Of a stretch of 64,000 nucleotides of DNA, positions 1 to 11,100 are shown piece after piece. The notes under the pieces are model-generated. The model searched no databases. It saw only the letters and a list, made by a program, of their open reading frames with translations, and had not been told where the DNA came from. The position numbers and the translations under genes were made by a program. This DNA comes from Microvirga aerophila (GTDB lineage Bacteria; Pseudomonadota; Alphaproteobacteria; Rhizobiales; Beijerinckiaceae): contig NZ_QOIO01000025.1 in assembly GCF_003332305.1 (NCBI RefSeq), positions 27,992-91,991 on the forward strand, written 5' to 3'. Every line of letters begins with the position of its first letter. The first letter of the stretch is position 1.

Positions 1-448
1 TCGGCGGCACCCAATCCGGCCAGCTGCGCCGCATGTTGATCTTTGCGGTCCCCGACCAGCCGAAGCCCTCGCGACCCACGCCAACGCCATAGCGGGTCGC
101 TCGTCCTAGGGCTTCAACAAAATAGAGCTGACGCGAGGCCGGATCGACGACCACGGTGCCGGGCTCCTCCGTTCCGAGGTATTCCACCTGCTGTCTCAAG
201 TAAGCCGGGTCCGCCTGGGCATAGTTGAACTCCTTCACGGGAGCAGGCTCGCCGGGGTAGCTGGCGTAAACGACCGAATAGTTGGGCTTGCTGATGGTAC
301 TGCCACTGAGGCTTCGGCGTGGGCTAGAAGCATCGAGCAATCCGCCGAAGAGCGGTCCGCCTGTGGAGAACCCAGAGCAACCGGCAAGAGAGACAGAGGT
401 GGCAGCAAGGCTGAGCGAAAGCAACGAGCGGCGCGAGATCGTGGACAT
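1..448 (-). CDS. L,D-transpeptidase (YkuD/ErfK family) lipoprotein, partial
   Basis: Reading leftward from an ATG at 446-448, the frame stays open to the window edge, so the C-terminal catalytic half is missing. The N-terminus has an Arg-rich start, a hydrophobic stretch and a lipobox (LAGC), so it is probably an envelope lipoprotein. Residues around 100-145 carry the family's opening block: VVVDPASRQLYFVE, then GVGVGREGFGWSGTAKI. This block is typical of alphaproteobacterial ErfK/YbiS/YnhG enzymes, which make 3-3 peptidoglycan cross-links or attach lipoproteins to the wall. The active-site His/Cys motif lies beyond the window and cannot be checked. Family assignment is firm; substrate is unknown. 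Confidence 0.85.
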   Translation of the reverse strand, partial: MSTISRRSLLSLSLAATSVSLAGCSGFSTGGPLFGGLLDASSPRRSLSGSTISKPNYSVVYASYPGEPAPVKEFNYAQADPAYLRQQVEYLGTEEPGTVVVDPASRQLYFVEALGRATRYGVGVGREGFGWSGTAKINMRRSWPDWVPP

Positions 449-482
449 GGGCGCACTCCAGACAACACAAGAATGGATGGGA

Positions 483-806
483 CTACTGCTCGGTGAAGAA
501 GGTCAGGACCACCTTGCCCTTGTCGCTGAGAAGGCAGACGAAGCGGTTGGGCTTGTCGGTCTTGTCGCGCTGGAGATAGGCGTCGCCCATAACCACCATC
601 TTGATCGGCGTGTCGCCGACGTTGGTGCTGGCCTTTGAGACGGCCAGCGACTCCATGTCGAGCGTGATCTGGTCGAGCGAGGGCGAGCGTTCTTTGATCG
701 CCGCCAGGCCCGACAACCGGCACGCCTCGACCTCGACGGGAACCTGAGCGAAGGCGGATGAAGACGCGACGAGAGACGTCGCAAGAACTGCGAAAGCAAG
801 CCGCAT
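483..806 (-). CDS. Small secreted protein of unknown function
   Basis: The product is 107 aa with a clear signal peptide (MRLAFAVLATSLVASSSAFA, cleavage after AFA). The mature part has two cysteines (near residues 29 and 95) that could form a disulfide. A GAGG ribosome site precedes the ATG. It lies 34 bp upstream of the lipoprotein gene on the same strand and may be co-transcribed with it. No catalytic motif is recognisable; a periplasmic location is inferred from the signal peptide. Confidence 0.7.
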   Translation of the reverse strand: MRLAFAVLATSLVASSSAFAQVPVEVEACRLSGLAAIKERSPSLDQITLDMESLAVSKASTNVGDTPIKMVVMGDAYLQRDKTDKPNRFVCLLSDKGKVVLTFFTEQ

Positions 807-1229
807 GGGACAACCTCGGTTGGGGAGCGCCGGTCATCATCGAACCCGGCATGTGGGGAAAAGTCCGGGACGAGCCCGGCAGTTCCTGACGCAGCAACGG
901 TTTGCGCCCCCGGCGAGCCTCTTCTGCAAAACACGGTTAGCGCATGGTTAACAGGATCGGCGGCAGCATGCCGAAGCCTCACCTGCCCTTCGCCACGCTG
1001 GCAAAGGTAGCCGTCAACCGTACTGGCGCTCAGGTGCGCAACGAGTGGGGCGTTCGCGAGGCCTGACCTTCATCCGAGATGATACTGATGTTCCGCGCCG
1101 ACACCACGTGGATGAGCCCAATGAAGGGCGCAGGTGACAGCATCCTTCCTGTCTAAGGTGAAGCCTCAAGCTTGGAGCAAGAGCCGCAAGGACGTCGACA
1201 GCACCTTTCACAAACATAGTGTCGCTAGT
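807..1229. other. Intergenic, no gene seen
   Basis: Short frames exist on both strands but none has a ribosome site, family motif or convincing composition. It probably holds the promoter of the secreted-protein gene. Confidence 0.4.
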
Positions 1230-1487
1230 CTAGCACCCCAGACGCTGAACGTTGGCGCGAACTTTCTGACGGTAACCCTTAACCACGTGATGCGCCGTGC
1301 CGCCCGCCGCGATGGTCGTGGCCGCCTCTGCGAATGCGTTCACCTTCTCGGTCACCATCAGGAGGTTTTCAGCAGGCGAGCTTCGGCCCAGCGCCATCTG
1401 CGACAGACGCGCCCAGATAACGGACTGGGACTCTATGGTCAGCATGGTCGCATCCGTCGCCAGCGTCACCCAAGATAGAAACATCAT
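1230..1487 (-). CDS. Small phasin-like conserved protein
   Basis: The product is 85 aa and alpha-helical. Its second half (MVTEKVNAFAEAATTIAAGG, then a basic tail with VVKGYRQKVRANVQRL) resembles small conserved proteins of Methylobacterium and Rhizobiales that look like short phasins or PHA-granule-associated proteins. Two ATGs are adjacent; the second (1482-1484) is better spaced from an AGGG ribosome site. Function is unproven. Confidence 0.6.
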   Translation of the reverse strand: MMFLSWVTLATDATMLTIESQSVIWARLSQMALGRSSPAENLLMVTEKVNAFAEAATTIAAGGTAHHVVKGYRQKVRANVQRLGC

Positions 1488-1591
1488 GACCCTCTAAGCT
1501 GCGGCAGGCAGCAGGTCTCTAACTCCAAGCGCGGCCATTAGATCCTTGTGCGTTAGCTGTGTTTTTGACGCTGCTTGCTCCACCAGTCCTG

Positions 1592-2008
1592 TCAGGCCGC
1601 GTGCATCTGATGCTCATCAAAACAGTGTCGGCTTGAGATCTGCCCGATGACCCCGACGAGCTGATGCGGATGATACGGCGTACGCAAGCATGGTGCGCCG
1701 CTGACCTTCTCCCGCTCCGGAAGCTTGTACGGCGCATCACAGGTGTAGATCACATGAATGGACGGGTCAGACCGCCGGGCAGCTTGTGCCAGTGCCATGC
1801 CGTCAGAGGTCTTCTCGGGCTCGACGTCAACGACCAGGACGCTCACCCTCTGATTGGTATGCAGGAGGTCGAGCGCCTCCTCAACGGTGCCCGCCATCAG
1901 GACATCGTAACCATACCCCTCGAGACCGGCTCTTGTGAGAGCACCGGTGCGGCGATCTGCCGGAAGCAGAAGAACGAGTGGTTGTCTGGCCGTCTCCGAC
2001 GCTCCCAA
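1592..2008 (-). CDS. Single-domain response regulator (receiver)
   Basis: A 138-aa CheY-like receiver without an output domain. VSVLVVDVEPEKTSDGMALA holds the probable phospho-acceptor Asp at the end of strand 3. The later CLRTPYHPHQLV region matches the usual K-P loop, but the conserved Lys seems replaced by Arg or Thr. The frame starts at TTG (2006-2008) with no strong ribosome site, so the true start is unsure. It would act by docking to a kinase or regulator; no kinase is adjacent. Confidence 0.7.
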   Translation of the reverse strand: MGASETARQPLVLLLPADRRTGALTRAGLEGYGYDVLMAGTVEEALDLLHTNQRVSVLVVDVEPEKTSDGMALAQAARRSDPSIHVIYTCDAPYKLPEREKVSGAPCLRTPYHPHQLVGVIGQISSRHCFDEHQMHAA

Positions 2009-2244
2009 AGAAAACAGGATCAGGCCCTATGGTTAACAGGAGCTCAAATCTCAAACTCTGTCCGCTCTACAAAGCAGTCGAGACGCACCGAGTCCCAGCT
2101 CCAAGCGCCGAACCAAGCCGAGAGCTGCGCAGGTCTTTCACGGCACTTGGGCACAGGTTGTCCTATAATCGACGGCGCGAAGAGATCTCCCCGATATCCA
2201 CATGCTGGCTACGCCCATTCACATTGACTCAAACTGGAGATTTT

Positions 2245-2259
2245 GTTCCTGATCTGTTC
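2245..2259 (+). promoter_or_regulatory. LexA (SOS) box upstream of dnaE2
   Basis: GTTCCTGATCTGTTC is a perfect GTTC-N7-GTTC direct repeat, the LexA operator of Alphaproteobacteria. It lies 121 bp before the GTG start of dnaE2, a gene known to be in the SOS regulon of many of these bacteria. A second half-site (GTTCTTG...GGAAC) overlaps its right side. Confidence 0.75.
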
Positions 2260-2380
2260 TTGATGTCAGGAACTTGGAAATGGCAGCGTTTATCGAGCCC
2301 ATGTCGTTGACGCTTGCTTGGTTAGATCCAGCTTCGCAAGACAAGCGCCAACACAGCTCCTCGGACAGCAGGCCTTCGTC

Positions 2381-5300
2381 GTGAGGTACGCCGAGCTCCA
2401 AGTCACCACGCACTTCTCGTTCCTGCGCGGCGCGTCGAGCCCCGCCGAACTCTTCGAACAGGCTAAGCTTCTCAGCATCGAGGCGCTCGGCATCACGGAC
2501 CGCAACTCACTCGCCGGCATCGTGCGCGCCTACGAGGCGTCGAAGGAGACCGGTGTGCGGCTGATCGTCGGCTGCCGCCTCGATCTCACCGACGGGACGT
2601 CGCTCCTGGTCTACCCGACCGACCGCACTGCCTACTCGCGCCTGTGCCGGCTGCTCAGCGTCGGCAAGGGCCGCGGCGGCAAGGGCAAGTGCCGCCTCGC
2701 GTGGGACGACGTCGTCGCGTGGAACGACGGCCTGCTCGCGATCCTCCTCGGCGACGAGGCCGACGACGAGCTCACGCGAAACCTGGCGCGCTTGAAGGCC
2801 ACCTTCGGCGACCGCGCCTACATGGCCCTGATCCGCCGCTTCGCGCCCAACGAGCACCTCCGGCTCTTCTACGTCGAGCAGGCGGCCCAGACCGCCAAGG
2901 TGCCGACGGTGGCCATGGGCGACGTGCTCTACCACCATCCCTCGCGCCGCCGCCTGCAGGATGTCGTCTCGTGCATCCGCCAGCGCTGCACGATCGACGA
3001 AGCCGGATTCCGCCTCGATCGTCATGCCGACCGGTTCCTCAAGGACCCGGTCGAGATGCAGCGCCTGTTCGAGCGCCACCCCGAGGCCGTCCGGCGGATT
3101 CGGGAGGTCCTCGACCGCTGCCGGTTCAGCCTCGACGAGCTGCGCTACCAGTACCCGAGCGAGACCGAGCCGGGCGAGACCGCGCAGGACAAGCTGGAAC
3201 GCCTGACGTGGGAGGGCGCGGCGAAGCGCTATCCCGACGGTGTCCCCGACGTGGTCGCGACGACCTGCCGGCACGAGCTCCACCTGATCGAAGAGTTGGG
3301 CTATGCGCCGTACTTCCTCACCGTCCACGCCATCGTGTCGTTCGCGAAATCGCGCGGCATCCTCTGCCAGGGGCGCGGCTCGGCGGCGAACTCCGCCGTG
3401 TGCTTCGTGCTTGGTATCACCTCGATCAATCCGACCGAGCACGACCTCCTGTTCGAGCGCTTCGTCTCCCAGGAGCGGCGCGAGCCGCCCGACATCGACG
3501 TCGACTTCGAGCACGAGCGGCGCGAGGAAGTGATCCAGTGGATCTACGACACCTATGGCCGCCACCGCGCGGCGCTCACCGCCGTCGTCACCTGCTATCG
3601 CGCCCGTGGGGCCGTGCGCGAGGTCGGCAAGGTGCTGGGCGTGCCGGAGGATGTGACGGCGGGCTTGTCCGGTCTCGTCTGGGGCTGGGGCAACGGCGGC
3701 GTGACCGAGGCCGAGGCCAGGGAGCTCAACCTCAACCTCAACGACCCGCGCCTGCGGATGACGCTGGAGCTCGCCTCCGAGCTCATCGGCGCGCCGCGCC
3801 ATCTCTCGCAGCATCCGGGCGGCTTCGTGCTGACCGAGGCACGCCTCGACGACCTCGTGCCGATCGAACCCGCCGCGATGGAGAACCGCCAGGTGATCGA
3901 GTGGGACAAGAATGACATCGACACGCTGAAGTTCATGAAGGTCGACGTGCTGGGTCTCGGGATGCTCGGTTGCATGCGCCGGGCCTTCGACCTGCTGCGC
4001 GAGCACAAAGGCGAGGACCGCGAGCTCGCCACGATCCCGCTCGACGACGAGAAGACCTACGCGATGATCCAGAAGGCCGACACGGTCGGCACCTTCCAGA
4101 TCGAGAGCCGGGCGCAGATGGCGATGCTCCCGCGCATGAAGCCCGAAAACTTCTACGACATCGTCATCCAGGTGGCGATCGTCCGGCCCGGCCCGATCCA
4201 GGGCGACATGGTGCACCCCTACCTCCGTCGACGGGAGGGACACGAGAAGCCGGAATACCCCCGGCCGGAGCTGCGGCGGGTGCTGAAGAAGACGCTCGGC
4301 GTGCCGCTCTTCCAGGAGCAGGCGATGCGGGTGGCCATCGAGTGCGCCGGCTTCACGCCGTCCGAGGCCGACCAGCTCCGGCGCGCCATGGCGACGTTCA
4401 AGCTCACCGCGGGCGTCACCAAGTTCCGCGACAAGCTCGTGCAGGGGATGACGGCCAGGGGCTATGACCAGGAGTTCGCCGAGCGCACCTTCAAGCAGCT
4501 CGAGGGCTTCGGCTCGTACGGCTTCCCGGAGAGCCATGCGGCTTCCTTTGCCAAGATCGCCTATGCGTCGTCCTGGATGAAGCGGCACCATCCCGACGTG
4601 TTCTGCTGCGCCATCCTGAACGCGCAGCCGATGGGATTCTACGCCCCGGCGCAGCTCGTGCGGGACGCACGCAACCACGGCGTCGAGATCCGTCCTGTCG
4701 ATGTCAACCACTCCCGCTGGGACTGCACCCTCGAGCCCACCCGCAACCGCCACCGCTTCGCCGTGCGCCTCGGCCTGCGCCTGGTGCGCGGCCTTGCCAA
4801 CGCCAACGGCGGCATGATCCCGATCGCGCGCGGCGACACGCCCTACACGTCGATCGAGGATCTCTGGCGGCGCGCCGGGATCCCCGTGACAGCCCTCGAG
4901 CGCCTGGCCGACGGCGACGCCTTCGGCTCGCTGGGCGTCAACCGGCGCGACGCGCTCTGGACCATCCGGGGCCTCTCAGATGAGATCATGCCGCTGTTCG
5001 CGGCGGCCGACGAACGCGACCGCGTGATCCGCTCCGAGGCCCAGGAGCCCGCCGTCGCGCTGACGCCAATGACGGAGGGCCGGGAGGTCGTCGAGGACTA
5101 CCGCTCGAAGGGGCTGACCCTGCGCCAGCACCCCCTCGCCTTCCTGCGCGCCGAACTGCGCGAGCGCCGGATCCGGAGCTGCGCCGACCTCCACCGCGCC
5201 CGCGACGGCCGGCGCGTGACGGTCGCCGGCCTGGTGCTCGTGCGCCAGAAGCCTGGCTCCGCCAAGGGCGTGATGTTCATGACGATCGAGGACGAGACCG

Positions 5301-5641
5301 ACGTCGCCAACATCATCGTGTGGCCCTCCCTGTATGACAAGCAGCGCCGCCTCATCCTCTCGTCGGGGATGATGGCGGTCCGCGGCCGCTACCAGCGTGA
5401 GGGCGGCGTGACCCACCTCATCGCCGAGCACCTCGTCGACCTGTCGGACCTTTTGCGCAGCGTCGGCGACCGCGACGATCCCTTCAGCATGCGCCATGGC
5501 CGCGGCGACGAGGCGAAGATCGGCACGCGCGACCGCCTGCGCGAGGGACCGAGGGAGGCCGTCGACGCGCCGCCCGTTGTGGCTCCAGAGAAGCGCTCCG
5601 AGGTTCCCGCAATCCGCATCGCGACGAGGGACTTCCGTTGA
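2381..5641 (+). CDS. dnaE2: Error-prone DNA polymerase III alpha subunit DnaE2
   Basis: About 1,086 aa, the normal DnaE2 length. The start is set at GTG 2381 because family members begin with [17 protein letters not shown] (PHP domain); a TTG at 2318 would add 21 unusual residues. PHP domain is at residues 1-250, the palm motif PPDIDVDF with metal-binding aspartates at about 370, the fingers and helix-hairpin-helix follow, and a C-terminal OB fold lies near residue 940 ([14 protein letters not shown]). DnaE2 performs mutagenic translesion synthesis, normally with ImuA and ImuB. Neither gene is adjacent here. A LexA box lies upstream, so damage induction is likely. Confidence 0.95.
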   Translation: MRYAELQVTTHFSFLRGASSPAELFEQAKLLSIEALGITDRNSLAGIVRAYEASKETGVRLIVGCRLDLTDGTSLLVYPTDRTAYSRLCRLLSVGKGRGGKGKCRLAWDDVVAWNDGLLAILLGDEADDELTRNLARLKATFGDRAYMALIRRFAPNEHLRLFYVEQAAQTAKVPTVAMGDVLYHHPSRRRLQDVVSCIRQRCTIDEAGFRLDRHADRFLKDPVEMQRLFERHPEAVRRIREVLDRCRFSLDELRYQYPSETEPGETAQDKLERLTWEGAAKRYPDGVPDVVATTCRHELHLIEELGYAPYFLTVHAIVSFAKSRGILCQGRGSAANSAVCFVLGITSINPTEHDLLFERFVSQERREPPDIDVDFEHERREEVIQWIYDTYGRHRAALTAVVTCYRARGAVREVGKVLGVPEDVTAGLSGLVWGWGNGGVTEAEARELNLNLNDPRLRMTLELASELIGAPRHLSQHPGGFVLTEARLDDLVPIEPAAMENRQVIEWDKNDIDTLKFMKVDVLGLGMLGCMRRAFDLLREHKGEDRELATIPLDDEKTYAMIQKADTVGTFQIESRAQMAMLPRMKPENFYDIVIQVAIVRPGPIQGDMVHPYLRRREGHEKPEYPRPELRRVLKKTLGVPLFQEQAMRVAIECAGFTPSEADQLRRAMATFKLTAGVTKFRDKLVQGMTARGYDQEFAERTFKQLEGFGSYGFPESHAASFAKIAYASSWMKRHHPDVFCCAILNAQPMGFYAPAQLVRDARNHGVEIRPVDVNHSRWDCTLEPTRNRHRFAVRLGLRLVRGLANANGGMIPIARGDTPYTSIEDLWRRAGIPVTALERLADGDAFGSLGVNRRDALWTIRGLSDEIMPLFAAADERDRVIRSEAQEPAVALTPMTEGREVVEDYRSKGLTLRQHPLAFLRAELRERRIRSCADLHRARDGRRVTVAGLVLVRQKPGSAKGVMFMTIEDETDVANIIVWPSLYDKQRRLILSSGMMAVRGRYQREGGVTHLIAEHLVDLSDLLRSVGDRDDPFSMRHGRGDEAKIGTRDRLREGPREAVDAPPVVAPEKRSEVPAIRIATRDFR

Positions 5642-5661
5642 CCCAGCCCGCCGTGCCATAG

Positions 5662-5877
5662 GTGCCCGTCATGCAAGAGCCCGACCCCAGACAACGGACG
5701 AAACTCCTCAAGATCGGAACGCGGCAGTGCCGCTACATCGTCTCGGACGATCCGCGCAGCGCCGTCTGCTGCGGAGCTCCGACGCCCGAAGGATCGAGTT
5801 GGTGCGACTGGCATCGGCGGCTCGTCTATGTTCCGGCACAGCCGGCGAGGCTGCGCCGGGAGGCCGTTGCGTCGTAG
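5662..5877 (+). CDS. GcrA-like small zinc-binding protein
   Basis: A 71-aa protein (GTG start; ATG at 5671 is an alternative) with the pattern CRYIVSDDP...CCGAPTPEGSSWCDWHRRLVY. This matches the C-terminal Cys/His module of GcrA-type cell-cycle regulators, without the N-terminal DNA-binding helix domain. The spaced Cys, Cys, Cys and His residues probably bind zinc. It follows dnaE2 by 20 bp on the same strand and could be co-transcribed. Confidence 0.6.
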   Translation: MPVMQEPDPRQRTKLLKIGTRQCRYIVSDDPRSAVCCGAPTPEGSSWCDWHRRLVYVPAQPARLRREAVAS

Positions 5878-5988
5878 GCCAAGGCGCTCCGGACAGCCCC
5901 GATTCCGGGCTGAACCGCACAAGTGACAGTTTATGCTGACAGTTTATGCGCTGTCCCTCTCGAAATTGCCGCTGAAGGAACTCGTTGC

Positions 5989-7116
5989 CTATGCGGCCTC
6001 ATCGAACATGGCGATGCGCCCGCCAGTGATGGGTTGCGCGACACCTATCGTGAGCGGGAAGCTGATCGGCAGGCCACGAAGCGCCCGGACGGCCAGAAAG
6101 GCAAAGCATTCCGCCTCGACGTCATCGCCGCGCCAGCCCACATCTTCGGCCATGACCGTCTCAATCCTCGCGCGATGGCGAATGGCGTCGACCAGGGTAG
6201 GGTTTCTCCGTCCGCCACCGCAGAGGATGAGGCGTGCCGGCCGTTGCGGCAGCAGATCGAGCGCTTTGCCTACCGCGCCTGCCGTGAACGCCGTCAATGT
6301 CGCTGCACCATCCTCCAGGCTCAACCCGTCAGCCATGGCTGCGGTGAAGTCGTTGCGGTCGAGTGACTTTGGGTAAGGGGCCGTCAGGTAGGGATGCTCC
6401 AGAAGCCGAGCGAGACGAGCCTCGTCAACGACGCCCCGGGCACCGACGGCACCGTCGCGGTCCATGTCGCCAAGACCATGTCGACCGATCCAGTCGTTGA
6501 GGGGAGCATTGGCCGGCCCCGTGTCGAACGCGACCATAGTGTCACCGCCCCACCAGGTCACATTGCTCACGCCGCCGAGGTTGAGGACGGCTGCGTTCGG
6601 CTTGGCGTCGATGCTGCGCAGGAGCGCGACGTGGTAGCTCGCCGCGAGCGGAGCTCCCTGGCCGCCCGCCATCATATCCGCCGTGCGAAAGTCATAGGCC
6701 ACGTTCGTACCGATGAGGCTGGCCATCAAAGCCCCGTTCCCGAGCTGCCGCGTCTGTCCGCGACGCTCCACTTCAGGGGCTCGGTGGAGCATGGTCTGGC
6801 CATGAAAGCCGACGACGGCGATGTCCGATGGCTTGATGCCGTTCTCGTGGAGAAAGGCCGTGACGGCCGCTGACTGCGCTCGGGTGAGGGCGTCTTCTGC
6901 CCGCGTGAATATTGCAGGCTCAGGCCCCTCAAAGTTCCAGTCGCGCGCCTCCGCCATAGCGTCTCGGAGAAGGGGGCGGAGCTCGGGCGGATAGGGCGCG
7001 AGCGTCCAAGGCCCGAACTCCTGGATCGTCTCGCCATCGGTTTTGATCAGAGCGATGTCGATGTTGCCGTCGAGGACGGTTCCGGTCATCAGTCCGACGG
7101 CCCAGGCTGGCGTCAT
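5989..7116 (-). CDS. anmK: Anhydro-N-acetylmuramic acid kinase
   Basis: A 375-aa ASKHA-fold kinase of full length. It opens with [17 protein letters not shown] (phosphate loop), contains [12 protein letters not shown] and [12 protein letters not shown] (substrate Asp region), [10 protein letters not shown], and ends in a typical sugar-kinase domain with [12 protein letters not shown]. The enzyme phosphorylates and opens 1,6-anhydro-MurNAc to MurNAc-6-phosphate in cytoplasmic peptidoglycan recycling. It is convergent with the preceding small gene. Other recycling genes are not in the window. Confidence 0.95.
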   Translation of the reverse strand: MTPAWAVGLMTGTVLDGNIDIALIKTDGETIQEFGPWTLAPYPPELRPLLRDAMAEARDWNFEGPEPAIFTRAEDALTRAQSAAVTAFLHENGIKPSDIAVVGFHGQTMLHRAPEVERRGQTRQLGNGALMASLIGTNVAYDFRTADMMAGGQGAPLAASYHVALLRSIDAKPNAAVLNLGGVSNVTWWGGDTMVAFDTGPANAPLNDWIGRHGLGDMDRDGAVGARGVVDEARLARLLEHPYLTAPYPKSLDRNDFTAAMADGLSLEDGAATLTAFTAGAVGKALDLLPQRPARLILCGGGRRNPTLVDAIRHRARIETVMAEDVGWRGDDVEAECFAFLAVRALRGLPISFPLTIGVAQPITGGRIAMFDEAA

Positions 7117-7400
7117 GGCAGCAATCTCCAGTTTCCGGATGCGGTGAGCCTACCCCGCTAGGGGCTATTCATAGCTCGTGCGACGAAAAGGATCCTATCA
7201 TCAGGTCAGGCCGTCACAACGCCTAATCAGACGCTGTTCCGTCCGGAGATTCCTCAGACCCCATGTCGACAGGCTGGCCCGTGAATTCGGAGATCGCTGT
7301 CGTCGTCCTGTCGGCCTTGTCCGAGCTATGCCAGCCTCTTCATGATTTGAGAACCGCCGCCACCGCATAAGGTACCATGCCCCGCCGGAGGATCCCGCCC

Positions 7401-8072
7401 GTGTGCAATCTCTACTCGAGCTACACCACCCAGGAGGCCATGCGTCGCGCCTTCGAGGTCGCCCGCGACACCGCCGGCAACGTGCCTCCCCTACCGGCGA
7501 TCTTCCCGGACCAGATGGCACCGGTGGTGCGCACGGTCGACGGCGAGCGCGAGCTGATCCGGATGCGCTGGGGCTTTCCGCCGCCGCCGAAGGTCGGCAC
7601 CCAGCCGGTCACCAACGTGCGCAACGTGGGATCACCCTTCTGGCGCGCTTGGCTGAAACCCCAGTACCGGGCCCTGATTCCGTTGACCAGCTTCAGCGAA
7701 TACAGGGACACGAAGCCACGCAAGACACCAGTGTGGTTCGCCCTGAACAAGGACCGGCCGTTAGCCGCTTTCGCGGGTATCTGGCGGCCGTGGACGGGTG
7801 TGCGCGGCACCAAGGCCGAGCCAGTCGAGGGCGAGCATCTGCTCTACTCGTTCCTGACCTCGGAGCCGAACGGCGTCGTCGGGCCGATCCACCCGAAGGC
7901 CATGCCGGTGATCCTGACGACCCCGGAGGAGTACGAGACTTGGCTCACCGCGCCGGCCGAGGAGGCGCTCAAGTTGCAGCGGCCGCTGCCCGACGACAGG
8001 CTCCAGATTGTCGCCGAAGGCGCACGGTCCGACCAGCCTGAGGACGGACGAGCCGCCGGGTCACGTGCCTAA
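7401..8072 (+). CDS. SRAP-domain protein (YedK/HMCES), abasic-site DNA-protein crosslinker
   Basis: A 223-aa protein. The start is set at GTG 7401, because SRAP proteins need Cys as residue 2 (V/M-CNLYSSYT); an upstream in-frame ATG at 7377 would bury this cysteine. The other active-site residues are visible: Asn in TNVRNV, Glu in TSFSEYRD, His in IHPKAMPVIL. HMCES/YedK forms a stable thiazolidine link with abasic sites in single-stranded DNA and so shields replication forks. Its closeness to dnaE2 fits a DNA-damage cluster, although no LexA box was seen before it. Confidence 0.9.
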   Translation: MCNLYSSYTTQEAMRRAFEVARDTAGNVPPLPAIFPDQMAPVVRTVDGERELIRMRWGFPPPPKVGTQPVTNVRNVGSPFWRAWLKPQYRALIPLTSFSEYRDTKPRKTPVWFALNKDRPLAAFAGIWRPWTGVRGTKAEPVEGEHLLYSFLTSEPNGVVGPIHPKAMPVILTTPEEYETWLTAPAEEALKLQRPLPDDRLQIVAEGARSDQPEDGRAAGSRA

Positions 8073-8198
8073 GGAGATCAATACGCTGTCGTCGGGTCAG
8101 TCACCGACATCCTCGGAGCCTTCACAGCGTAGATGCCGGTCCTGGTGCAGACCTCGCGAGGTCCTTTGTTCAAGGGCCACTTATCCGCATGGATCGTT

Positions 8199-11100
8199 TC
8201 ACGATACGGTGTTTAGCACACTCCGCGCTTCCTCCACGTCCGACAGCCTCAGGCCATCCTGGAACCCGTGACACACCGGATGCAGGAGCCTCCACGCCCT
8301 CTCCCGCTCGCCACCTTGCGCCCACAGCTTGGCGAGATCGGTGGCCGCTCTCAGCTCCAGAAGCCGGGCAGCTTGCCGCTGAGCGGTTGTGACGGCCAGT
8401 TGCAGGTTTCTTTCCACCTCATCGATGGGAGCCTTCTCGGCTCGGAGCAGAGCCGCCTGCTGGCGATACAGTTCCGCCAGCATGTATTGCTCACCATACG
8501 TCTCACTGTGCTGGCGTGCGGCTGCCAGGTGAGCGCGAGCCTCGTCCAATCGGACCGACAGCAAGTATCCTTGAGCCAAATAGCAGCCAATCCGGCTCGT
8601 GTGCAAAACGGCCCCTGTCGCGTGCAGGCGACGGAGTGCATCCTCCAGCAGCGCCAGCCCCTCCTGATGTTCCCCGAGTTGGCACAGGGCCCAGCCGCGG
8701 ATCTCCTCGGCAAACGCGAGCCATTGCGGCAGGCGGTGCTCGCGCGAGACCTGAAGGGCCTCAGCCCCAAGCCGTTCAGCGACGCCCGCATTGCGGCCGA
8801 AGTTGTGAGCATTGCCGGTCGAAACGAGCGACCAGGCCAGCGTGTGAGGGTTGTTGAGCGCACGGGCGCGCATCAACCCTTCTTCGGCAATCCTGGCGGC
8901 CTCTTCCGGAAAGCCGAGCAGACTGTGAACCGCCCCGCGGTAGAGGCGGCAGACGATCTGCGGCTGCTCGCCATAGATCTTGAACTCGGCCTCGGGCCGG
9001 CTGTCGGCCAGCACGGCTCCTCGTTCGAGCAGTTGGTCGGCCTCGCCCTGCTCGCCGGCGATGAACAGCGTGTATCCCAGGGCCCGGCAGGCAATCGCCA
9101 GCCGCACCACGTCCTCGTCCTGGGTTGCCAGGGAGTAGAGCTCGCGGGCCAGGTCGACCGTCCTCGGCACCGGGTGCCGCATGAGGCAGGAATTCCACAC
9201 CACCCGGTGGGCCGCGAACCGGCCGGGCCAGTCGGCGAGGGTGGCCCCAAGCGCCTTGGCCCGCGAGGCACAGGTTTCCACTAGCGGAGAGCCAAACCCG
9301 TGAACTGCAATCAGCGGCACCACCTGGGCCAGCCGCAGATCGGCTTCGAGATGATCCCGTTGTGCAGATGGGGCAAGCTTCTCCAGCAGGTCGAGGGCCC
9401 GTTGGAAATGGCCGATGGCCTCGTGGTTGGCAGAACGGGCTGCGCTGCGCGCGCCGGCGCGCCGCCACGCCTCGATCGCCGGTTCGGTCAGTCCGGCCTC
9501 GGTGTAGTGCCGGGCCAGCAGCTCAGGCTGGCTTTCCACGAGGGACGGGAAGCGGTCCTGAAGAACCTGCGCAATGCGCCGGTGAGTGAGCTCGCGCCGG
9601 CTCTTGAGCAGGGACTGGTAGGCGGCGTCGCGCAGGAGCGCATGCTTGAACGTGTAGGTTGCGGCCGGTGGGGCGCCCTGACCGAAGACCAGTTCGGCGG
9701 CCATCAACTGACCGAGCGCATCGCGCAGGTCAGCCTCGGAGACGGGAGCCACGGCGGACAGGAGCTCGTAGCTAAACTCCCGGCCGATGCAGGCAGCGGT
9801 CTGGGCCACCTCTTTGACGGGACGGAGCCGGTCGAGACGGGCCATAAGGGAGTCATGCAAGGACGAGGGGATCGCCAGGGCCGGCAAGGGGATGTCGGCC
9901 ACGTAGGCCGTGTCGGTCTGGCGCAGCAGACCCGACTCCAGCACGGTCCGGGTGAGCTCCTCCAGATAGAGGGGCACGCCGTCCGTCTTAGCGAGCAACT
10001 CCCCCATGACCTCATCGGGCACGGCCTTTCCGCCGGCGACGCCGTCGATGATCGCCCTCGCGTCCTGGCTGCGCAGGCGGTTGAGCGTCAGCCAGGTCAC
10101 ATGCTGGTGGCGGCTGAAACTGGGCTGGAAGCTTGGCCGTGCGGTGAGGAGCATGAGCACACGCGCTTGGGTGATCCGGCTCAGGATCAGCTCGATCAGC
10201 TCCAGGGTGGTCGGATCAACCCAGTGGGGATCCTCGACCCGCAGCACCACCGGCTGCGCGGCCGCAAGCCTGATGACCTGCTCCACAAGGATGTCCAGTG
10301 TTCGCGCGCGGCGCTGCTGGGGGGTGAGGTCGAGCGGTGGATAGTGCGCGGAAGCATCCAGGCCGAGCAGGGCTCCAAGGAGGTGCACAGCCTCAGGGTT
10401 GTCGCCCATGGTGGGGCGTAGGAACGCCTCAAGCTTGGCAAGCCGCTGCTCGGTGCTGTCGCCGGCAGACAAGCCTGCGACATGGTTCAGGTGATGAACG
10501 ACAGGCCAGAGCGGACTGCCCACGTGATAGGGCGAGCATTGGTAGCTCACCACCGTCAGGGGTTCGTCCGCGAGCGCATCCAGGGTTGCCTGGGTAATGC
10601 GTGACTTGCCGATGCCAGCCTCGCCGATGAGCAGGACGCACTGGCCTTCTCCCGTCCTGGCCTGGCGCCAGCGGTCGAGGATCGTGGCGAGTTCCGGCTC
10701 CCGCCCCACCATCGGCAGCAGTTGCCCGGCCTGATGAGCCTCAAAGCGGCCCTCGACAGCACTCTCCTGGTGAACACGGTAAGCAATGGTTGGGCGCTCG
10801 AGACCCTTGAGAGTTTGCGGCCCGAGGTCGTCGAGATCGAAGGTGCCTCCAAGCAGGCGTCGGGTCGTCTCGCTGACGACCACCGATCCGGGTGGCGCAA
10901 GGCCTTGCAGCCGTGCCGCAAGGTTTGGCGTCTCGCCCACCACAACACGCTCGCGGGCCTCACCCTGGCCGATGAGGTCGCCCACCACAACCAAGCCGGT
11001 CGCAACCCCGATCCGCACACTCAAAGGTGTGCCCCCTGATGATGGCATGCTGGCGACCGCCTCTGCGATGGCCAGCCCGGCCCGCACGGCGCGCTCGGCC

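Noticed and set aside
2507..4753. Long open frame (748 codons) on the minus strand
   Set aside because: It lies fully opposite dnaE2 and is explained by the high GC third positions of that gene; its residues (runs of His, Arg, Glu, Leu) match no family.
9300..10421. Plus-strand frame of 373 codons
   Set aside because: Antisense shadow of the first SAM-cyclase-AAA-TPR gene.
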